Of a stretch of 64,000 nucleotides of DNA, positions 27,957-35,761 are shown in pieces. Under the pieces are notes generated by a model, which did no database searches, had not been told where the DNA came from, and saw only the letters and a list, made by a program, of their open reading frames with translations. A program made the position numbers and the translations under genes. The DNA comes from Allohoeflea poritis (GTDB lineage Bacteria > Pseudomonadota > Alphaproteobacteria > Rhizobiales > Rhizobiaceae). The first letter of the stretch is position 1; every line of letters begins with the position of its first letter. The DNA is taken from assembly GCF_027889715.1 (NCBI RefSeq), contig NZ_JAPJZH010000017.1, forward strand, positions 43,773 through 107,772, in the 5' to 3' direction.

Positions 27957-29510
27957 TCAGTACCATTCGTCCGGCATGGCCGATTTGCGCTCGGCCATGA
28001 ATTGTTTCAGCGTTTCGTCGATTTGCGCATCAAGCTCGGGCGGTTCATAGGACGCGAGCATCGACTTCCAGATTGAATTGGCATGCTGCTCGGCGCTCTT
28101 GCCGCCGCGTTCCCGCCAGGTTTCATAGGGGCCCGGCGACGGCAGGATCGGGCTGTAATTCGCGGTCGTGCAGTGGCGCAGAGTATGGGCCGTCGCGAGA
28201 AAATTATCGCCCGGTGCCGCTTCGTCGTAGGCCTCGCGGGCAAAGGCGTCATCATCCACCGCCATGCCTTCCAGCAGGCGCAGCATGGCGCCGCAATTGT
28301 CGACATCCATGATGAATTTCTCATAGGACATGGTCAGGCCGCCCTCGAGCCATCCCGCCGCATGCCAGACCTGGTGGGCGCCTGATATCATCGTCGACCA
28401 GAGCGCATTGGCGCTGTCGCGCATCGCCTGGCCGTCCGGCGCATTGGCGGAGGTGATCTGGCCGCCGCCGGAGCGCACCGGTACGCCAAGCCGCCGCCCG
28501 AGCTGTGACAGCGCCATGGTCACGAGACCGGCCTCGGGCGTTCCGAAAGTCAGCGCTCCGGTGCGCAGGTCCATGGTCGAGTGGAAGCTGCCGAAGACCA
28601 CCGGGCATCCCGGCCTTATCGCCTGGACGAGCGCGATGCCGGCCGTTGCCTCGGCAAGGGTCTGCGCCGCGACCGCGGCCGGGGTGACCGGCCCCATGGC
28701 GCCGCCGAAGATAGCCGGCGAAATACAGACACACTGATTGGCCTCGGCGTAAACACGCAGGGATCCGGACATGGTCTCGTCAAACACCAGCGGTGAGTTG
28801 ACGTTGATATTGCCCTGCAGGACGGCATTGGCTTCCACGAAGTCCCGGCCGAAGACGATGCGCGCCATCTCGATCGAATCCGCCGCTCGCGACGGGGTCG
28901 TCACCGAACCCATGAACGGTTTCGAGGACAGGCGCAGATGCGCGTAGACCATATCGAGATGGCGCTTGTTCACCGGAATGTCGACAGGCTCGCACACGGT
29001 CCCGCCGGAATGATGCAGCGCCGGCGCCATGTAGCTCAGCCTGACGAAGTTGCGGAAGTCTTCGAGCGAGGCGTAGCGGCGACCGCGATCGAGGTCGGTG
29101 ACAAAGGGCGAGCCGTATCCGGGCATGAGAACGATGTGGTCGCCGCCAAGGGTCACGGTGCGGCGCGGATCGCGCGCGTGCAACGCGAATTGACGCGGCG
29201 CCGTGGCGCACAGTGCGCGCGCGTGGCCCACCTCAAAGCGCACGCGGTCCCCGTCGACCATCGCACCGGCTTCGCGCAACAGATCACGGGCGACGGCGTC
29301 GCCGCGAAATTCCACGCCGACCTTCTCAAGGATCCAGTCGGCCTGGCTTTCAATCGCGGCAAGCGCACGCTCGCCAAGCAGATCATAGGCCGGTATCGAG
29401 CGGACCTGCGGTGCGCTTGTCGGCATGGCACCGGGGCGGTCGGAGCGCCGCCGACGCCCGCGCCTGACGGGCAGGGAAGCAACCGGTTCGCTCACCGTAT
29501 CAATGTTCAA
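27957..29510 (-). CDS. second trimethylamine methyltransferase (MttB) family protein, non-pyrrolysine
   Basis: Paralogue of the 21106-22617 gene, with the same landmarks: ILEKVGVEFRGDAVARDLL, MGPVTPAAVAAQTLAEAT, HTLRHCTTANYSPILPS and a terminal AERKSAMPDEWY that mirrors KKKQSMPDAWY of mttB1. No in-frame amber codon. I prefer a TTG start at 29510 with AGGAG eight bases upstream (517 residues); an ATG at 29561 would add 17 residues. Operon with the GcvT-like gene and divergent from a LysR gene. The substrate should be a quaternary amine related to but different from that of mttB1. Confidence 0.86.
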   Translation of the reverse strand: MNIDTVSEPVASLPVRRGRRRRSDRPGAMPTSAPQVRSIPAYDLLGERALAAIESQADWILEKVGVEFRGDAVARDLLREAGAMVDGDRVRFEVGHARALCATAPRQFALHARDPRRTVTLGGDHIVLMPGYGSPFVTDLDRGRRYASLEDFRNFVRLSYMAPALHHSGGTVCEPVDIPVNKRHLDMVYAHLRLSSKPFMGSVTTPSRAADSIEMARIVFGRDFVEANAVLQGNINVNSPLVFDETMSGSLRVYAEANQCVCISPAIFGGAMGPVTPAAVAAQTLAEATAGIALVQAIRPGCPVVFGSFHSTMDLRTGALTFGTPEAGLVTMALSQLGRRLGVPVRSGGGQITSANAPDGQAMRDSANALWSTMISGAHQVWHAAGWLEGGLTMSYEKFIMDVDNCGAMLRLLEGMAVDDDAFAREAYDEAAPGDNFLATAHTLRHCTTANYSPILPSPGPYETWRERGGKSAEQHANSIWKSMLASYEPPELDAQIDETLKQFMAERKSAMPDEWY

Positions 29511-29633
29511 TTCGGTTACTCCTAAAAGTCGGCAAAGCGGCCTCAAAATGCCGGAAACCATCCTTGATCAAAAAATCAGCCAAAAAAATCGAAAAATTTT
29601 GCACTGAGCGGCTAATGAAATTAGTCTCTAAAC

Positions 29634-30512
29634 ATGCGTTTCCGTCACTACGATAATCTCAGGGTCTTCACCATCGTGGCGCAGCACGGCAGCTTTTCGT
29701 CGGCCGCCGACGAGCTGCGGCTGACCAAGGGCGCCGTCAGCCACCAGATGCGGCAGCTCGAGGCGGAACTCGGATTTGCGGTTTTTCAACGGCATGCGCG
29801 CGGCATATCGCTAACGTCGAAGGGGCAGGAACTGCTGGCGACGGTTCAAGCCGCGTTCGAGAATGTCGAACAAAGGATCGCGGAGATGCGGCATGCCGAC
29901 AACCGCACCCTGACCATAGGCGTGACCACCTATTTCGCCTCGCGCTGGCTATCACCGAGGCTGATGGACTTCATGCGGGCTCATCCCGGCATCCGTCTGC
30001 GCATCCAGCCGATGATCGACCTCCAGGACCTGCGCGGCGAGGGCATTGACCTTGCCATACGCTGGGGCGACGGCAACTGGAATGATGTCGCGATCGAGCG
30101 CCTCTTCCCCTGCCCGGCCTGGCCGAGCGGAGACCGACAGGCGTGGGAGCTGGTGCAGCAACGCGGTCTGGAAGCGGCCTTCGATGCGTTCACCCTGCTG
30201 CGCGACCGGGAAGACAGCGATGCCTGGTCGCGATGGTACCGAGTTGCCGGGCTTCCGCATAAAGGACGCGCGGACACGCTGATCATTCCCGATCCGAATG
30301 TGCGCGTCCAGGCGGTGATGGACGGCCAGGGCGTCGCGCTCAATGACGCGCTGGTCATGCCCGAGATCGAAGCCGGCCGCCTTATGCGGCTGAGCACGTT
30401 CGAATTGTCGGATTATGGCTATTTTCTCGCCTATGAGGCGGGCGCGATGAACAATCCGGATGCCGATGCCTTCCGGCGCTGGCTCAAATCGGTGAGCGTG
30501 CGCGATATGTGA
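29634..30512 (+). CDS. LysR-family transcriptional regulator
   Basis: 292 residues, HTH YDNLRVFTIVAQHGSFSSAADELRLTKGAVS and a GcvA-type effector domain (IDLAIRWGDGNWNDV, NVRVQAVMDGQGVALNDAL). Divergent from mttB2 over an AT-rich ~120 bp gap, so the likely regulator of the mttB2-gcvT operon. Ligand unknown. A MITE-like element begins 19 bp behind its stop. Confidence 0.88.
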   Translation: MRFRHYDNLRVFTIVAQHGSFSSAADELRLTKGAVSHQMRQLEAELGFAVFQRHARGISLTSKGQELLATVQAAFENVEQRIAEMRHADNRTLTIGVTTYFASRWLSPRLMDFMRAHPGIRLRIQPMIDLQDLRGEGIDLAIRWGDGNWNDVAIERLFPCPAWPSGDRQAWELVQQRGLEAAFDAFTLLRDREDSDAWSRWYRVAGLPHKGRADTLIIPDPNVRVQAVMDGQGVALNDALVMPEIEAGRLMRLSTFELSDYGYFLAYEAGAMNNPDADAFRRWLKSVSVRDM

Positions 30513-30531
30513 GCAGCTTTGCCCGTTCGAC

Positions 30532-30835
30532 CTAGAGCAATTCTGAGTTAGCTTGGAGCATTTGATGGCGGAAAATCGGTTCAGTCGGCTAGGCGCGTCG
30601 CGCAGCGCGATGCAGCGCATCGGGCAAGTGGCGCAACAACGCCGATGGGCCGATTTTCTCCACCCTTGAGAGGATTATCGTATTGAAAATCAGAGACAAA
30701 TGGGCCGGGCGATTTTGGCCCCTGGCGTCGTTGGCTCGCGCTTGTGGTGGGTTGGCACCACGGCGCGCAACCCGCCTTGCCAGAAACCAAAATCGCCACG
30801 GTCAAATGATCCAATCTAGCTCAGAATTGCTCTAG
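30532..30835. mobile_element. MITE-like element, 304 bp, with 34-bp terminal inverted repeats
   Basis: Left end 30532-30565 (CTAGAGCAATTCTGAG...) and right end 30802-30835 are reverse complements with 3 mismatches in 34. Both ends start with CTAG, compatible with a CTAG target duplication or conserved tip. The ~236-bp interior has no convincing reading frame. The right tip supplies the TAG stop codon of the reductase gene at 30832. AGAGCAATTC-ended palindromic elements are, from memory, frequent in rhizobial genomes. Probably mobilised in trans by an unlinked transposase. Confidence 0.8.
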
Positions 30836-31890
30836 CCGAACCTGACGCTCAATTCCTCGGTCACGGGCACCGACTGGCAGGTGAGGATCCTGCCTTTGGC
30901 GACATCGGCATCCTCCAGCGCCATGCGGGCCCGCATGTGGACCTTGCCGCCGGTGAGTTTCGCCGCGCAGGCGCCGCAGACGCCCGACTGGCAGGAAAAG
31001 GGCGGATCAAGACCGCCGTCGCGCATGGCCTGAAGAAGCGTCTGGTCTTTTTTGACCGGCACATTCGTCACCGAGCCGTTCAGCCGCACGGAAGCGTTTG
31101 CGGCGACACCGGAAACGCTGTCGTCGATCATCTGGTTGCCGCCGAAACTCTCCATGTGAATGCGGTTCACCGGCACATCGAGATCCATCAGCCCGGCGCG
31201 GACGGCGCCGTTCATGGCGCCCGGACCGCAAACGTAATATTGCGCATCCTGTGCGTAGGGCGGGTTCTCGCTGAAATGCGCATCGATGGCCGCCCGGTCG
31301 ATCCGCCCGCGGCGCCAGAAGCCGAAGGAGGAGAAGAGAGACGGCCGGGACAGCACATGCGACACTGTCAGCCTGCGCGGATGCGCCACAAGCAGCGCGT
31401 CGAGCTCGCTCCGCAAGATGATGGAGCCCGCATCCTGATTGCCGTAGACAAGATGGCAAAATGAATGCGGTTCGGCGCAAAGCGCGGAATTCAGCATCGC
31501 AAAGAGCGGCGTGATGCCGCTGCCGCCGGCGAAGAAATAGTGGGTGCGCCGCAACCTGTGGCCGGGATCGAGACAGAAGCCGCCGAAGGGCGGCATGACC
31601 TCGAGCGTATCGCCCCTTTTCACATGATCGTTGATGTGGTTGGAAACGCGGCCCCTCTTCACGCGTTTGACGGTGATCCGCATCGGCTCGCCCGAAAAGG
31701 GCGAGGCGGAGACCGAATAGGACCGGCGGAGCTCCTCGCCGTTCAACCGGAAGCGCAGCGTGATGTGCTGACCGGGCCGCCAGGCAAACGTCTCGGTGCG
31801 CTGCGGCGGCACTTCGAAAACGACTGTCTTTGCGCGGCCGTCGATTTCCTCGCGGGTTTCGAGCACCTGAAGCCGGTGAAAGTCACGCAT
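30832..31890 (-). CDS. Rieske-oxygenase reductase component (FAD, NAD(P)H, C-terminal [2Fe-2S])
   Basis: 352 residues: FAD-binding domain with RRSYSVSASP, NAD(P)-binding FFAGGSGITPLFAML and YVCGPGAMN, then a plant-type ferredoxin domain whose cluster ligands are CQSGVCGACAAKL and the later Cys in ILTCQ. This class IB/PaaE order matches GbcB-like partners of glycine-betaine, carnitine and stachydrine oxygenases. The start shares one base with the oxygenase stop (TGATG). The stop codon lies inside the tip of a MITE-like repeat, so the extreme C-terminus may have been altered. Confidence 0.88.
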   Translation of the reverse strand: MRDFHRLQVLETREEIDGRAKTVVFEVPPQRTETFAWRPGQHITLRFRLNGEELRRSYSVSASPFSGEPMRITVKRVKRGRVSNHINDHVKRGDTLEVMPPFGGFCLDPGHRLRRTHYFFAGGSGITPLFAMLNSALCAEPHSFCHLVYGNQDAGSIILRSELDALLVAHPRRLTVSHVLSRPSLFSSFGFWRRGRIDRAAIDAHFSENPPYAQDAQYYVCGPGAMNGAVRAGLMDLDVPVNRIHMESFGGNQMIDDSVSGVAANASVRLNGSVTNVPVKKDQTLLQAMRDGGLDPPFSCQSGVCGACAAKLTGGKVHMRARMALEDADVAKGRILTCQSVPVTEELSVRFG

Positions 31891-33047
31891 CAGCGCCGTC
31901 CCTCGACATAATCGAGCACGATTTGCTGATGACCGAGGACCGGGCCCTCGCCCTTCGCGGCGGGGCCGGTCTCGAAATACGGGCTCTGCAACGATTTCTG
32001 CTGCTGCTCGCAGGCATAGATGTCCTCGGCCGTGAAGTCGCCGCTGACCATCGGATCATCCTCGCCGGCGCCGTCCTCGGGCGCGTATTTGCCGGTGATA
32101 TGGTCGCGCCAGAAGGCGACCGAGCGGCTGGCCTGCTTGCCGAACGACCATTCGGAGGCATTGGCGACGCGCGTTCGGGTTTCGACCCGGGTCAGATCAG
32201 GAGCAAGCGGCGTGATGACGAATACCGACCAGGCAGACTCGCTTTCGCCAAGCCCGATCCCCGGGAACAGCATGGGCACCCATGCGCCCGCCTGCTCGAC
32301 CGGCACGACCAGCGGATAGGGCGCGTTTTTCTGAATATCGGCCCCGTATGCGTCCGAGGGCGGCTCCCAGAAGGCGAAATGCGGCCCGACGAAGCCGTAT
32401 TCGGCCTTTGCGTGATCATACATTGCGAGCGTGCCGGAATGCAGATGCGACAGGTGATAGACGTCGATGTAATTTTCAACGACGATCTTCCAGTTGGCCC
32501 TGACCTCGTAGGTCTTGCGGGCATCGGCATATTCGACCAGTTCCTCGACATTGTGGGGACCCAGCATGGGTTCGACGTCGCCGAACCATTCGATGATCGA
32601 ACCCGCATCGGGATCGGGATGTACGAAAAGCATGCCGCGCCACAAGTCGACGGCAGCCGGCTTCAGGCCGAGGCAGGACTTGTCGACGGAGCCGTATTCA
32701 TGATCCTCGTCGGGAACCGAGACCAGATTGCCTTCAAGGTCATAGGTCCAGTCGTGATAGGGGCAGGTCAGCGCCTTCTGTGTCCTGCCAACGGCGCGGA
32801 TGAGCTGTGTGCCGCGGTGGCGGCAGATGTTGTGAAAGGCCCGCAGCCGCCGGTCCCGGCCCATGACGATGAAGATGTTGTTGAGCCCGGCCTGGACGGC
32901 CATGTACTGGCCTGGCTCCGAGATGTCCTCGACGAAACCGGCGTAACGCCAGGTGCTTGAGAAGATCGCTTTCTGTTCGCGGTCGAGCCAGGCCTGCGAC
33001 GTATAGGCATCCACCGGGAGCCGGTGCAGCATTGTCTCTTCTGTCAT
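31890..33047 (-). CDS. Rieske [2Fe-2S] ring-hydroxylating-type oxygenase, catalytic subunit (GbcA-like)
   Basis: 385 residues. The Rieske site is CRH...CPYH (Cys75, His77, Cys95, His98) within HNICRHRGTQL and ALTCPYHDWTYD; the mononuclear iron ligands are expected in VENYIDVYHLSHLH. I chose the ATG at 33047, seven bases after AGGA; 33053 is also in frame. With its own reductase and beside dimethylglycine-dehydrogenase and MttB genes, the best guess is oxidative N-demethylation of glycine betaine or a relative such as proline betaine, carnitine or choline-derived compounds. An aromatic substrate cannot be excluded. Confidence 0.85.
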   Translation of the reverse strand: MTEETMLHRLPVDAYTSQAWLDREQKAIFSSTWRYAGFVEDISEPGQYMAVQAGLNNIFIVMGRDRRLRAFHNICRHRGTQLIRAVGRTQKALTCPYHDWTYDLEGNLVSVPDEDHEYGSVDKSCLGLKPAAVDLWRGMLFVHPDPDAGSIIEWFGDVEPMLGPHNVEELVEYADARKTYEVRANWKIVVENYIDVYHLSHLHSGTLAMYDHAKAEYGFVGPHFAFWEPPSDAYGADIQKNAPYPLVVPVEQAGAWVPMLFPGIGLGESESAWSVFVITPLAPDLTRVETRTRVANASEWSFGKQASRSVAFWRDHITGKYAPEDGAGEDDPMVSGDFTAEDIYACEQQQKSLQSPYFETGPAAKGEGPVLGHQQIVLDYVEGRR

Positions 33048-33059
33048 GCGCATGTCCTG

Positions 33060-33314
33060 TCAGACGAGACCAAGCCCATTGACGAATGTCCAGATGCCGG
33101 CCGCGAACCAGGCGGCGCTTATGATCCAGAAAAGCACCGGATTATCGTCTCTGTCGACGGATTCCACGACAAATGCGCTGCCGGTCAGCGGTCCCATCAC
33201 CGCCCAGTACATGTAAAGCAGCCCCCACATCCATATCCAGCCCATCGCCGTGGCGACAGCCAGAACAATGATCGCCAGAACAGTGAACGGTTTGTACGCA
33301 ATGAGCTCGGTCAT
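33060..33314 (-). CDS. small two-helix membrane protein upstream of the oxygenase
   Basis: 84 residues with two hydrophobic segments (FTVLAIIVLAVATAMGWIWM and VLFWIISAAWFAAGIWTF) joined by an acidic loop ESVDRDDNP. Not recognised. The ATG at 33314 follows AGAGGA and lies at the TetR-controlled promoter, making it the first gene of the operon small protein-oxygenase-reductase. A longer frame reaching 33821 overlaps the tetR gene antisense and is not real. It may be a membrane anchor or accessory for the oxygenase; no direct evidence. Confidence 0.7.
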   Translation of the reverse strand: MTELIAYKPFTVLAIIVLAVATAMGWIWMWGLLYMYWAVMGPLTGSAFVVESVDRDDNPVLFWIISAAWFAAGIWTFVNGLGLV

Positions 33315-33327
33315 GCGATCCTCTTTT

Positions 33328-33345
33328 ATTATCAAAATTGATAAT
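33328..33345. promoter_or_regulatory. TetR-type operator, copy 1
   Basis: Near-perfect 18-bp palindrome ATTATCAAAATTGATAAT, 14 bp upstream of the small membrane protein start. Shares the pattern ATTrTC-N6-GAyAAT with a second site 41 bp away. Confidence 0.7.
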
Positions 33346-33368
33346 TTACAGATATGCACTAATTTTTT

Positions 33369-33386
33369 ATTGTCAAGGCCGACAAT
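33369..33386. promoter_or_regulatory. TetR-type operator, copy 2
   Basis: 18-bp palindrome ATTGTC-AAGGCC-GACAAT, 16 bp before the tetR start and 41 bp (about four helical turns) from copy 1. Two matching sites between divergent genes point to autoregulation plus repression of the oxygenase operon. Confidence 0.7.
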
Positions 33387-33401
33387 CATGCGGGAGCAGA
33401 T

Positions 33402-33983
33402 ATGGGACGACCGAGCATCAAGGCGGAGCGGACCGCCGAAATCCTGAATGCCTATGAGCAATGCGTCGCGCGGTTCGGCATCGAGGGTGCAACGCTTGAG
33501 CGCGTCGCCAGCCAGGCCGGGCTTGCCCGGGCGCTGATCCGCCACAATGTGGGCAACCGCGACGCTCTCTTCGATGCACTTGTGGAACGTTTCTTCGACG
33601 TATCCGAGCAGCGCGTCGTCGATCTGATCGCCGCACTGCCGGAGCGCGACCGTGCGCCGGTGCTGATCGATATTCTGTTTGACGTTCGTCACGGCAATGA
33701 CACGCATGTTCTCGTCGCTGAAGCGCTGATTGCGGCGGCGGCCGACAGGCCGGCGCTCGCCAAGCGAATGAAAAACTGGATTGACGATTTCGTATCGGCC
33801 ATTGCCGCCGTGTTGCGGCACAGCTATCCCGACGCCGCCCAGGGACGTGTTACGGCCGTGGCGACGGGCGTGACGGGAATCTATTTCAACGTCGATTCAC
33901 TGGCGATGCTCGGCGGGATGACCGATCTGAGGCGCAATTCAAAGGAGGCGGCGCTGCTTCTGGTCTGCACGCTGGAAGACTGA
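33402..33983 (+). CDS. TetR-family transcriptional regulator
   Basis: 193 residues. N-terminal HTH with ILNAYEQCVARFGIEGATLERVASQAGLARALIRHNVGNRDALF, in the manner of BetI-like repressors, and an all-helical ligand domain after it. Divergent from the oxygenase operon with two palindromes between, so its probable role is substrate-inducible repression of that operon and of itself. The ATG at 33402 follows GGGAG. The ligand is presumably the oxygenase substrate or product. Confidence 0.88.
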   Translation: MGRPSIKAERTAEILNAYEQCVARFGIEGATLERVASQAGLARALIRHNVGNRDALFDALVERFFDVSEQRVVDLIAALPERDRAPVLIDILFDVRHGNDTHVLVAEALIAAAADRPALAKRMKNWIDDFVSAIAAVLRHSYPDAAQGRVTAVATGVTGIYFNVDSLAMLGGMTDLRRNSKEAALLLVCTLED

Positions 33984-34078
33984 CCCCGAAACGCCGATGA
34001 TGCCTTCAGCTCCATCGCGGCTGCCGTTGGAATGTCCGGATCAGGCGGATCGTGCTACACTTCGATGGGAGGCTGATC

Positions 34079-34921
34079 ATGCCCATAATCAACATAAACG
34101 GCGCGGACATCCACTATACCGATGAGGGCGCCGGTGCCGAAACAGTGGTTTTCTCACACGGGCTGCTGATGAATGGCGGCATGTTTGCCGCACAGGTGGC
34201 GGCACTGAAAAGCAAATATCGCTGCATCGCGTTTGACCATCGCGGACAAGGCAAAAGCGCCGTGACCGAGGGCGGTTACGATATGGAAACGCTGGCCGAA
34301 GACGCGGCCGGCCTGATCGAAACCCTTTCCCTCGCACCCTGCCACTTCGTCGGTCTTTCCATGGGCGGCTTTGTGGGCATGCGTCTGGCCGCACGGCGTC
34401 CGAAACTGTTGCGGTCGCTGACCCTGGTCGAGACATCGGCCGAACCGGAGGAAAAATCAAACGTTCCGCGCTACCGGATGCTGAACTTCATTGCGCGCTG
34501 GTTCGGGTTGAATATTGTCGCGGGCCAGGTCATGCCAATCATGTTCGGAAAGACTTTCCTCAACGATCCGGATCGCGCGGCGGAAAAAGCCAAATGGCGC
34601 CAATCCATCACCTCCAATGACAGGATCGGTATTACGCGGGCGGTGAAAGGTGTCGTCGAGCGGGCGGGCGTCACCGATGAAATCAAACAGATTGACATGC
34701 CTGTCCTGATCATTGTCGGCGAAGAGGATGTCGCAACGGTTCCTGAGAAGTCGGAGAGGATGCATGCGGCGATCGACGGCTCGAAACTCGTCAGGATCGA
34801 GCGTGCCGGTCATTCATCGACGATCGAGGCGCCACAGGAGGTCAATCGCGCACTGGAGCAATTCCTGGCCGGCGTTGAGACATCCGATGCCGAAAGTACC
34901 GAAAGCGCCAACCCGGCCTGA
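34079..34921 (+). CDS. alpha/beta hydrolase
   Basis: 280 residues of the alpha/beta-hydrolase fold. The nucleophile elbow is GLSMGG, the oxyanion strand VVFSHGLLMNGGMF, an acid candidate lies in VGEEDVATVP, and the His in ERAGHSSTIEAP. FDHRGQGKS after strand 4 is typical of ester/lactone hydrolases and 3-oxoadipate enol-lactonase-like proteins. GGGAGG precedes the ATG at 34079. Follows tetR by 95 bp on the same strand; substrate unknown. Abuts the next, convergent hydrolase gene with no space between stops. Confidence 0.82.
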   Translation: MPIININGADIHYTDEGAGAETVVFSHGLLMNGGMFAAQVAALKSKYRCIAFDHRGQGKSAVTEGGYDMETLAEDAAGLIETLSLAPCHFVGLSMGGFVGMRLAARRPKLLRSLTLVETSAEPEEKSNVPRYRMLNFIARWFGLNIVAGQVMPIMFGKTFLNDPDRAAEKAKWRQSITSNDRIGITRAVKGVVERAGVTDEIKQIDMPVLIIVGEEDVATVPEKSERMHAAIDGSKLVRIERAGHSSTIEAPQEVNRALEQFLAGVETSDAESTESANPA

Positions 34922-35761
34922 TCATTCCGCCAGGAACCGTTTCAACAGCGTCTGCTGTTCGGCGTCGACAAATGTCGGCGCATGGCCAACGCCGGGAATC
35001 TCGACATAGTCCGGGCGGGGTCCACGGGCGCGCATGTCATCGGCGACCGACTTCGGCAGAACGTCCGAAAGCGCACCGCGGATCAAAAGGGTTTTCGCCT
35101 CGATCGCATCATATTGCGGCCAGACATCGAGATCGGATTTGTGGGTGGTGAATTGCGACGCGATCAGCGGATCGTAGTGCACGGTGATGCGGCCGGCATT
35201 GTCGCGACGCACGGACGTGTCGATCAGGCGGCGCCAGAAGCTGTCCGGATTGTCACCGAAGGGCGCGTAGCTGGTGCGCAGCCAGTCCTCCATCTCGACA
35301 ATCGTGTCGAAGGCGGGCGGCTTGCCGACATAAGCGGCAATGCGCAGGCGCGCCGCCAGCGGGATGTCCGGCCCGATATCGTTGATGACGAGGTGGGTCA
35401 TGCGGCCCTTCAGGGCCTCGGCCGCCAGCCTTATGCCGATCAGCGCACCCATGGAGGTGCCGACCCAGCGCAAACTCCCGGCGCCATAATGGTCGAGGAT
35501 CGCAACGGCGTTCTCGCCATAGACCGGAAGGCTGTAATCGGCGCCGCCCGACTTCGACCAGCTTGAGAGACCACGGCCGATCGTGTCGGGACAGACGACG
35601 AAATAGTCATTGGAGAGCTCCGAGGCGACCTCGTCGAAATCACGGCCGTTGCGCGCAAGGCCGTGCCACATCATGACGAAGGGTCTGGCCGGGTCGCCCC
35701 ATTCGCTGACATGCAATTCATGGCCGCCGGCCTCGATATAAACGGAACGCCGACCGGTCAT
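34922..35761 (-). CDS. alpha/beta hydrolase, last gene of the HAAT transporter operon
   Basis: 279 residues; nucleophile elbow VGTSMGAL, oxyanion region MMWHGLARNGRDF, terminal His in PGVGHAPTF. The start at 35761 overlaps the permease stop by ATGA (35758-35761); the longer upstream frame lies inside the permease gene. Being co-translated with an amino-acid/amide-type importer suggests it cleaves the imported compound, for instance an ester or amide. Substrate cannot be named. Confidence 0.82.
   Translation of the reverse strand: MTGRRSVYIEAGGHELHVSEWGDPARPFVMMWHGLARNGRDFDEVASELSNDYFVVCPDTIGRGLSSWSKSGGADYSLPVYGENAVAILDHYGAGSLRWVGTSMGALIGIRLAAEALKGRMTHLVINDIGPDIPLAARLRIAAYVGKPPAFDTIVEMEDWLRTSYAPFGDNPDSFWRRLIDTSVRRDNAGRITVHYDPLIASQFTTHKSDLDVWPQYDAIEAKTLLIRGALSDVLPKSVADDMRARGPRPDYVEIPGVGHAPTFVDAEQQTLLKRFLAE

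Noticed and set aside
21106..29561. pyrrolysine-containing MttB
   Set aside because: Neither mttB frame has an internal TAG; both run through as ordinary codons, so these are non-pyrrolysine family members.
33315..33821. N-terminal extension of the two-helix protein to 253 residues
   Set aside because: The extension is antisense to tetR and crosses the operator region; the ATG at 33314 has a good ribosome-binding site.
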